Source of the DNA: Candidatus Hydrogenedentota bacterium
GTDB lineage: Bacteria; Hydrogenedentota; Hydrogenedentia; Hydrogenedentales; CAITNO01
DNA: 10,991 nt
Assembly: GCA_007124105.1 (NCBI GenBank)
Contig: SLFT01000506.1
Coordinates: 1 to 10,991 of the forward strand
Direction of reading: 5' to 3'
In this document: piece after piece, positions 6,467 to 10,991 of the stretch
Layout of the letters: the number at the start of each line of letters is the position of its first letter
Numbering within the stretch: the first letter of the stretch is position 1
Program-made: the position numbers and the translations under genes
The notes under the pieces: generated by a model
Told to the model about the DNA's origin: nothing
The model's database searches: none
Seen by the model: the letters and a program-made list of their open reading frames with translations, nothing else

Positions 6467-6486
6467 GGTTGCATTTTTTTCCTGAC
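6463..6486. promoter_or_regulatory. Inverted repeat spanning the -35 region (candidate operator)
   Basis: GTCAGG (6463-6468) and CCTGAC (6481-6486) are exact reverse complements separated by 12 bases. The -35 hexamer TTGCAT starts immediately after the left arm and the right arm ends five bases before the -10 box, so a protein bound here would compete with RNA polymerase. The binding role is inferred from geometry. Confidence 0.4.
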
Positions 6487-6497
6487 ATCCGTATAAT
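6469..6497 (+). promoter_or_regulatory. Sigma70-type promoter for the cytochrome c peroxidase gene
   Basis: TTGCAT (6469-6474) and a perfect TATAAT (6492-6497) are separated by the optimal 17 bp. The predicted start near 6504 leaves a 40-nt leader carrying the ribosome-binding site AAGGA (6532-6536). Confidence 0.6.
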
Positions 6498-6544
6498 TTG
6501 TGGCACAGGGAACTTACATTCAAAACGTAACAAGGACTCTTAGC

Positions 6545-7918
6545 ATGAGAAAGAAATTGATAATCATTATTATTTTGGCGGGTATGGTTGCGCTGGCTAT
6601 GCCTGTGGCAAACTTGTTTGTGCCGCTGCCCGCGAGCCGGCTTGCGGCTATTGATACGGATGATCCGCTGTTGGCTGATGCGCTGGTTGTTCTGGAGAAA
6701 AAATGTGTGCATTGCCACACCAGCGAGGTGCAATTGCCCTGGTATGGACGATTTCCCGTTGCGCGCCAGATTGTTGAACACGATATTGTGGAAGGCATGA
6801 AACACGCTGACTATATTCGCGACTTCTTCCCCGAAACGCCGGGGCCGGTGTCGGAAGTGGCGCTGGCGAAGATCGAATATGTGGTGGAGCAAAGTTCCAT
6901 GCCGCCGCCGCCCTATCTGCTGATGCATTGGAACCATTTTCTGACCCGCTCCGACAAAGACGCATTGATGGCGTGGGTACATAACGAGCGCATCACACAC
7001 CACGCCACGCCGGGCAACCCGGCGGAAGTCATGCGCCGCGGTTTGCAGCCGCTGCCGGAATTGGCGGATGAAGACCCGGCAATAGTGGCGCTGGGCGACG
7101 CCCTGTTTCACGACGTTCGCCTTTCCGCGGACGATACCATTTCCTGCGCGTCCTGTCATGGTCTGGACATGGGCGGCACGGACCAGGTGCAGTTTTCCAT
7201 TGGCGTGGACGGCGCCGTGGGCGACATCAACGCGCCGACGGTGTTCAATTCCGGTTTTCAGTTCATGCAGTTCTGGGACGGCCGCGCGGCGGACCTCGAG
7301 GAGCAGGCAGATGGACCGGTGACCAACCCCGTCGAAATGGCGTCCAACTGGGACGAGGTCACGGAAAAATTACAGGAAGACGAGGCGTTTACCGAGGCGT
7401 TTCTGGCGGTATACCCGGACGGGTACACCAAGGAGAATTTTGTAGACGCCATTGCCGCGTTCGAGCGCACCTTGATAACGCCGTCCCCGTTTGATGATTT
7501 TCTGAAAGGCGACGCGTCCGCGCTTACCGAGGAAGAACAGGCAGGCTATCATCTGTTTCAGGACCTCTCCTGCGCTACATGCCATACCGGCGTGATTCTT
7601 GGCGGCAAGTCCTTCGAGCTGATGGGGCTGCGCGCCGATTATTTCGGCGACCGGGGCAACATCATCGAAGCGGATTATGGTCGCTACAATGTTACCGAAG
7701 ACGAATACGACCGGTTCCGATTGAAAGTGCCCACGTTGCGCAATATTGCGCTGACATTCCCTTATATGCACGACGGCACGATTGAAACACTCGAGGAAGC
7801 GGTGGAAGTGATGATGACCTATCAGGTGGGCAAACCCATTACCCCCGCCGATACGGAAGCCATTGTGGCGTTTCTGCATTCATTGACAGGGTCGTTCCGG
7901 GGCGAGCGGCTGCAATAA
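6545..7918 (+). CDS. Tri-haem di-haem-type cytochrome c peroxidase with N-terminal haem-binding domain
   Basis: 457 residues. An N-terminal hydrophobic segment (about 5-27) is a signal anchor or uncleaved signal, placing the protein in the periplasm. Three CxxCH sites bind haem c: CVHCH (54-58), CASCH (201-205) and CATCH (343-347). The first lies in a Haem_bd-type domain (about 40-150: WYGRFPVARQIVEHDIVEG, MPPPPYLLMHW). The other two form the CcpA/MauG fold, with NAPTVFNSGFQFMQFWDGRA, a GPVTNPVEM segment and FPYMHDGTIETLEEAV (Met408 a likely distal ligand). Such enzymes reduce H2O2 using electrons from the respiratory chain; the extra domain probably passes electrons from the quinol or cytochrome pool, as in tri-haem YhjA-like enzymes. 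MauG-type oxidation chemistry is an alternative. AAGGA eight bases upstream decides the ATG at 6545 over a GTG at 6500. No partner gene adjoins it; convergent with glgC. Confidence 0.93.
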   Translation: MRKKLIIIIILAGMVALAMPVANLFVPLPASRLAAIDTDDPLLADALVVLEKKCVHCHTSEVQLPWYGRFPVARQIVEHDIVEGMKHADYIRDFFPETPGPVSEVALAKIEYVVEQSSMPPPPYLLMHWNHFLTRSDKDALMAWVHNERITHHATPGNPAEVMRRGLQPLPELADEDPAIVALGDALFHDVRLSADDTISCASCHGLDMGGTDQVQFSIGVDGAVGDINAPTVFNSGFQFMQFWDGRAADLEEQADGPVTNPVEMASNWDEVTEKLQEDEAFTEAFLAVYPDGYTKENFVDAIAAFERTLITPSPFDDFLKGDASALTEEEQAGYHLFQDLSCATCHTGVILGGKSFELMGLRADYFGDRGNIIEADYGRYNVTEDEYDRFRLKVPTLRNIALTFPYMHDGTIETLEEAVEVMMTYQVGKPITPADTEAIVAFLHSLTGSFRGERLQ

Positions 7919-7966
7919 TGTTTGTCTGTGACGACGTTGTGCGCTTGTTAGCATTACAGCCCGCAA

Positions 7967-9208
7967 CTAGTGTGTTGGCGTAAATTTTTCCGCCGACTCG
8001 ACCACCACGATGCCATTGGGGGTTACACGAAACCGCTTGGCGTCTTCCTGCAGGTTATACCCGATAACGGTATGTTCGGGCACCTTCACGTCCTTTTCGA
8101 TGATGGCGCGGCGGATACGGCAATGTCGGCCCACGGACACGCCATTGAGGAGGATGGACTCCTGCACGTGCGCGTAGGAGTTGATGCGCACCTGGGGACT
8201 TAACACGGAACGGTCCACCATGCCGCCGCTGACAATGCATCCCGGGCTTACAATGGAATCCACGGCCACGCCAAACCGGCTGCCCACCTCGGCGAACACG
8301 AATTTGGCGGGCGGCAGAGTAGGCAGGTTGGCGCGCATCGGCCAGGAGCGGTCGTACAGATTGAACTGTGGGTCAACGCTGACCAGGTCCATGTTGGCTT
8401 CCCAGTAACTGTCAATCGTCCCCACATCACGCCAATACTGCGCTTCTTTCCTGTTCTCGTCTTCAAACTTATAGGCGTAAACGGCCATCTTCTTGCGCAC
8501 CATGCGGGGAATGATGTCCTTGCCGAAGTCGTGGGTGCTGGCGCTGTCGGCCGTGTCCCGCGACACCACGTCGCGCAACACATCCACATTGAACACATAG
8601 ACGCCCATGGACGCGAGCGCGGTGTCGGGATTGTCCGGAAGCGGCTTGGGTTGCTCGGGTTTCTCCTCGAAACCCAGTACGCGATTCGACTTGTCTATCT
8701 CGAACACGCCGAATCGGGTTGCTTCTTCGACGGGCGTTTCAATGGCCGCTATGGTCAAATCCGCTCGCGATTCGCGATGCTGCCGCACCATCTTCTGGTA
8801 GTTCATCTTGTAAATGTGGTCGCCGCTGACGATCAATACCTCGTTCGGATCGGCCTGGTCAATAGAGTACAGGTTCTGGTAAATGGCGTCGGCGGTGCCC
8901 TGGTACCAATTGCTGTTCACGCGCATCTGGGGCGGGATAATCTCAATGAATTCGCCCAGTTCGTTATGCATGATATTCCAGCCGCGGTTTACATGGCGCG
9001 AAAGGGAGTTGGACTTGTACTGGGTGAGTACGCATATTCGCCGGCAACTGGAGTTGAAACAATTCGAGAGCGTAAAGTCAATAATCCGGTAGATGCCGCC
9101 GAAAGGCACGGCCGGCTTCGCGCGATTCTTCGTCAGGGGATACAATCGCTCGCCCATGCCCCCGGCAAGCAGAACGGCAAGCACCTTCTCCATGCCTTGT
9201 TCATACAT
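7967..9208 (-). CDS. glgC: Glucose-1-phosphate adenylyltransferase (ADP-glucose pyrophosphorylase)
   Basis: 413 residues, the normal bacterial length. It makes ADP-glucose from ATP and glucose-1-phosphate, the committed step of glycogen synthesis in the cytoplasm. The nucleotidyltransferase core shows VLAVLLAGGMGERLYPLT (9-26) and RAKPAVPFGGIYRIIDF, then NWYQGTADAIYQN, VSGDHIYKMNY with catalytic Asp130, GFEEKP with the glucose-1-phosphate lysine at 183, SMGVYVFN, HDFGKDIIP and YWRDVGTIDSYWEANMDL. The C-terminal 120 or so residues are the left-handed beta-helix hexapeptide domain (VSPGCIVSGGMVDRSVLSP). The start at 9208 has GGAAGG seven bases upstream; an internal Met six codons in does not. 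No other glycogen genes are in the window. A CRP-like regulator lies 115 bp upstream in the same direction. Convergent with the peroxidase gene across 48 bp, where I see no clear terminator. Confidence 0.97.
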   Translation of the reverse strand: MYEQGMEKVLAVLLAGGMGERLYPLTKNRAKPAVPFGGIYRIIDFTLSNCFNSSCRRICVLTQYKSNSLSRHVNRGWNIMHNELGEFIEIIPPQMRVNSNWYQGTADAIYQNLYSIDQADPNEVLIVSGDHIYKMNYQKMVRQHRESRADLTIAAIETPVEEATRFGVFEIDKSNRVLGFEEKPEQPKPLPDNPDTALASMGVYVFNVDVLRDVVSRDTADSASTHDFGKDIIPRMVRKKMAVYAYKFEDENRKEAQYWRDVGTIDSYWEANMDLVSVDPQFNLYDRSWPMRANLPTLPPAKFVFAEVGSRFGVAVDSIVSPGCIVSGGMVDRSVLSPQVRINSYAHVQESILLNGVSVGRHCRIRRAIIEKDVKVPEHTVIGYNLQEDAKRFRVTPNGIVVVESAEKFTPTH

Positions 9209-9323
9209 TACAATACCTTCCGTGTTTGTTGGCGGTTATACACTGTCAAGCCCACAATACCCTTGGGGGGAACAATTGATCGTTGCCTATTATTCCCGCT
9301 ATGCCTGGCCCAGTTGTAATGCG

Positions 9324-10013
9324 TTACCGCAACGCGGCGCGACGCTTCAACTCCTCGGGCTGCAACACGCGAATCTGTGCATTGGAAAGTTCCAGAATAC
9401 CTTCTTCACGCAAGGCATGAAGCGTAACTGTCACGGTTTCCCGGGCGGCGCCCACCAGGCTTGCTATCTCCTGGTGGGTGATAGCCAGCGGCGCCTTCTC
9501 CGAGGATTCCTGACGGCAGTATAACTGCCAGAGACGCGATGCGACGCGGGTGCGCACATCGGCAAAAACAAATTCCGTAAGGGTCGTTTCCGTTTCAAGC
9601 GCGCGACGACACAAATGCGCGGCCACGAGGTGACACAGTTCCAATTCTTCGCGCATAATCCGCGCGAAATCATCGCCGCGCAACAGCGTTAACAGCGACG
9701 GCGCCACGGCTTCGGCGTAATGATCGCGCCGCGGGCGTTGTACAAAACATTCCTCGCCAAACATGTCGCCGGGAAAAAGATGGCGGAAAGTGATTTCGCG
9801 ACCTGACTCAGAGGTGCGCATCACCTTCACACGACCCGTGCGCACCCAATAAACATAGTCGCTGGGATCGTCGGGAAAATATATGATCTGACGCGACTCA
9901 TAACGGCGGTGATAAGCAAACGCATTCAACCGCTCGAGCACTTCCCGGCTCATGCCGCTGAAGAAACGCTCCTCGTCAAGAGGCGCGGCCTGTTCATTCA
10001 GTACATATAACAT
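9324..10013 (-). CDS. CRP/FNR-family transcriptional regulator
   Basis: 229 residues from the ATG at 10013, which has GAGGG four bases upstream; the frame is open further 5' but those 45 residues do not fit the family. Residues about 15-125 form a cyclic-nucleotide-binding-type beta-roll (YFPDDPSDYVYWVRTGRVKV, FRHLFPGDMFGEECF). A dimerisation helix follows, then a winged helix-turn-helix, ITHQEIASLVGAARETVTVTLHALREEGIL (about 178-207). In the phosphate-binding cassette the usual Arg-Ser/Thr is replaced by Arg96-Asp97, so canonical cAMP binding is doubtful. There is no N-terminal cysteine cluster of the FNR iron-sulfur type. The recognition helix keeps Arg-Glu of CRP (contacts to TGTGA) but has Val in place of the next Arg. 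It lies 115 bp upstream of glgC on the same strand and may control or be co-transcribed with it; that link is inferred from position. Confidence 0.92.
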   Translation of the reverse strand: MLYVLNEQAAPLDEERFFSGMSREVLERLNAFAYHRRYESRQIIYFPDDPSDYVYWVRTGRVKVMRTSESGREITFRHLFPGDMFGEECFVQRPRRDHYAEAVAPSLLTLLRGDDFARIMREELELCHLVAAHLCRRALETETTLTEFVFADVRTRVASRLWQLYCRQESSEKAPLAITHQEIASLVGAARETVTVTLHALREEGILELSNAQIRVLQPEELKRRAALR

Positions 10014-10125
10014 GGCGCCCTCGCTCTGTTTGCAACACAATACCCCGCCCGCGCGCCCTGCGCGTTGGCTTGTATTACGACCTTCACTCGTAACTGTCTG
10101 CCAATAGACCTCAAAAGTAAACTGT

Positions 10126-10154
10126 GGGTGGGTTTCGCTTCGCTTCACCCACCC
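10126..10154. repeat. 8-bp GC-rich inverted repeat between rhaM and the CRP-like gene
   Basis: GGGTGGGT (10126-10133) and ACCCACCC (10147-10154) pair exactly around the loop TTCGCTTCGCTTC. It lies 55 bp after the rhaM stop, so it may end that transcript on the minus strand, where a moderately T-rich stretch follows about four bases later. The unit (GGGTGGGTTTCGCTTCGC plus inverted partner) resembles a dispersed repeat I recall from many genomes. The rest of this 195-bp gap shows no gene. Confidence 0.65.
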
Positions 10155-10208
10155 TTGTACAGAGTCCGAAATTTTGATTTAAGAAGGCATCATGTTAGAC
10201 AGCTGCTT

Positions 10209-10523
10209 TCATTCAAGATAAAACACTTCACGCAGCGGCGCGCATACCGGCGAATTGTCCGGATGGGTATCCATCAAATCGGCCATATAGGCCCACCATT
10301 TTTTCACGATGTCGGTTTCCGGCAATGCATCCGCGGTATTGTCGTCCGAAAGCTTTTGCGCGGCAAACAGTTTGCCTGACGGTTCGTCCAGAAAGATGCT
10401 GTAATCCGAGATGCCGGCGTCCTTGAGCGTCCGCGACAATTCCGGCCATATTTCGTCGTGACGACGTTTGTACTCTTCTACAACCCCCGGCTTCAACTGC
10501 ATGGTAAAGGCATTTCGCATCAT
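10209..10523 (-). CDS. rhaM: L-rhamnose mutarotase
   Basis: 104 residues, the same length as E. coli RhaM and very similar along its whole length: MMRNAFTMQLKPG, EEYKRRHDEIWPEL with His22 (the catalytic histidine position), YSIFLDEPSGKLFA, VKKWWAYMADLM and the C-terminal PDNSPVCAPLREVFYLE. The enzyme interconverts the alpha and beta anomers of L-rhamnose in the cytoplasm to speed its catabolism. AGGAG (10533-10537) nine bases before the ATG at 10523 fixes the start; a second ATG follows immediately. No isomerase, kinase, aldolase or transporter for rhamnose is near. Instead it lies 48 bp after a surface-protein gene on the same strand and could be co-transcribed with it. DUF718 members also include fucose mutarotase-like proteins, but the match here is to RhaM. 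Confidence 0.95.
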   Translation of the reverse strand: MMRNAFTMQLKPGVVEEYKRRHDEIWPELSRTLKDAGISDYSIFLDEPSGKLFAAQKLSDDNTADALPETDIVKKWWAYMADLMDTHPDNSPVCAPLREVFYLE

Positions 10524-10571
10524 GGGTAAACGCTCCTGTCATAACAACGCTGCATCGCCCGGCCCGCGCCC

Positions 10572-10991
10572 CTATCTTGTGCGCCGATTCAATCCACACA
10601 CAAAAATCATCGCGGCGGCCAACAGCCAGTATTCCTTCAAAAGCAACAGCAGATCGGCGTTCTTTTCCTTGCTCCGACACCTGCAACAGCCGCTCTGTTC
10701 ATCGGGCTCTTCGCCCTCGGGTTCGTCTTCCCCTTCGACCGTTTCCGCCAGGGGCGTCAGCAAGATGTTCACCAAAGAACCCGAAGTGCCGTCCACCGAT
10801 ACAAGCTGGATATCGGACTGATACCCGTCGGCAGCCGTTTGCAATGTGTAAGTGCCGTAGCTGAGGTTGGCAAACAGGAATCCGCCCGCGCCGGCTGTCT
10901 GTACCGTTATGTCGCCGGGGATCAGCGTCACAGTCGCCCCTTCTATAGGGTGCAGGGTCTGGCTGTTCATCACGTGCCCGCCAATGATGCC
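10572..10991 (-). CDS. Surface protein C-terminus: carboxypeptidase-regulatory-like domain plus Cys/TM/Arg tail
   Basis: The last 139 residues of a longer protein whose start lies beyond the right edge. Visible residues 1-80 form a carboxypeptidase-regulatory-like (transthyretin-like beta-sandwich) repeat: GIIGGHVMNSQ, PIEGATVTL, then GGFLFANLSYGTYTLQTAADGY. A short acidic linker rich in Glu, Gly and Pro (about 83-99) leads to SGCCRCRSKEK (Cys102, Cys103, Cys105), a hydrophobic segment of about 20 residues (LLLLLKEYWLLAAAMIFVCG) and a final Asn-Arg-Arg-Thr-Arg. Linker, cysteines, single membrane span and basic end are the plan of C-terminal sorting signals such as MYXO-CTERM, in which a processing enzyme cuts and anchors the protein at the cell surface. 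I do not recognise this exact tail; the anchoring role is inferred. GTG and ATG codons at 10973 and 10970 are internal, since the domain continues upstream of them. Confidence 0.75.
   Translation of the reverse strand, partial: GIIGGHVMNSQTLHPIEGATVTLIPGDITVQTAGAGGFLFANLSYGTYTLQTAADGYQSDIQLVSVDGTSGSLVNILLTPLAETVEGEDEPEGEEPDEQSGCCRCRSKEKNADLLLLLKEYWLLAAAMIFVCGLNRRTR

Noticed and set aside
8531..9319. 262-codon plus-strand open frame opposite glgC
   Set aside because: Antisense to the strongly conserved GlgC reading frame, with no motif of its own.
9209..9323. TTGACA on the minus strand upstream of glgC as a -35 box
   Set aside because: TTGACA (minus strand, near 9242-9247) has no acceptable -10 hexamer at 16-19 bp, and the nearby TATAAC is too close to pair with it. 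I do not call a promoter.
1..10991. CRISPR array
   Set aside because: No set of regularly spaced 25-40 bp repeats is present; the tandem repeats seen have 9-bp and 14-bp units without spacers.

Overview
The window looks like a bacterial chromosome of moderate to fairly high GC content, probably from an environmental, uncultured lineage. A Tat-exported Gfo/Idh/MocA oxidoreductase, a tri-haem cytochrome c peroxidase, a surface protein with a cysteine-containing C-terminal tail, and short tandem GGTCAAT-type repeats suggest a Planctomycetes/Verrucomicrobia/Hydrogenedentes-like organism. That placement is an inference from gene style only, and no phylogenetic marker settles it.

Left end (1-995): the C-terminal end of an AAA-type (OLD/RecF-like) ATPase is followed, after one intervening base, by a 240-residue protein with TOPRIM/DUF4276-like acidic motifs. 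Such two-gene ATPase plus TOPRIM pairs are typical of anti-phage systems. This is the best candidate for an undescribed system here. A gene-poor stretch with hairpins follows (996-1590), then a complete tRNA-Leu(TAA) with its own promoter and a plausible terminator. After the tRNA come a 9-bp tandem repeat and the remains of an Avd-like four-helix-bundle gene (the accessory protein family of diversity-generating retroelements), broken by frameshifts and lacking its C-terminus.

Middle (2318-7918): ppk1 (polyphosphate kinase) lies on the minus strand. Across a 474-bp divergent intergenic region it faces a Tat-signal Gfo/Idh/MocA family oxidoreductase. A repeat-rich gap (6074-6544) holds a long inverted repeat of the CGTCATTGCGAGGAA type, a 14-bp tandem duplication, and a strong promoter whose -35 region sits inside an inverted repeat. 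This promoter reads into a three-haem cytochrome c peroxidase-like protein.

Right end (7967-10991): four minus-strand genes in a row. In transcription order they are the end of a surface protein with a carboxypeptidase-regulatory-like domain and a Cys/TM/Arg tail, rhaM (L-rhamnose mutarotase), a CRP/FNR-family regulator, and glgC (ADP-glucose pyrophosphorylase). Two storage-polymer enzymes (PPK1 and GlgC) therefore flank periplasmic redox and sugar-oxidation genes, and a CRP-like regulator sits directly upstream of glgC. Apart from the ATPase/TOPRIM pair, and possibly the rhaM/surface-protein and crp/glgC pairs, the genes look independently transcribed.
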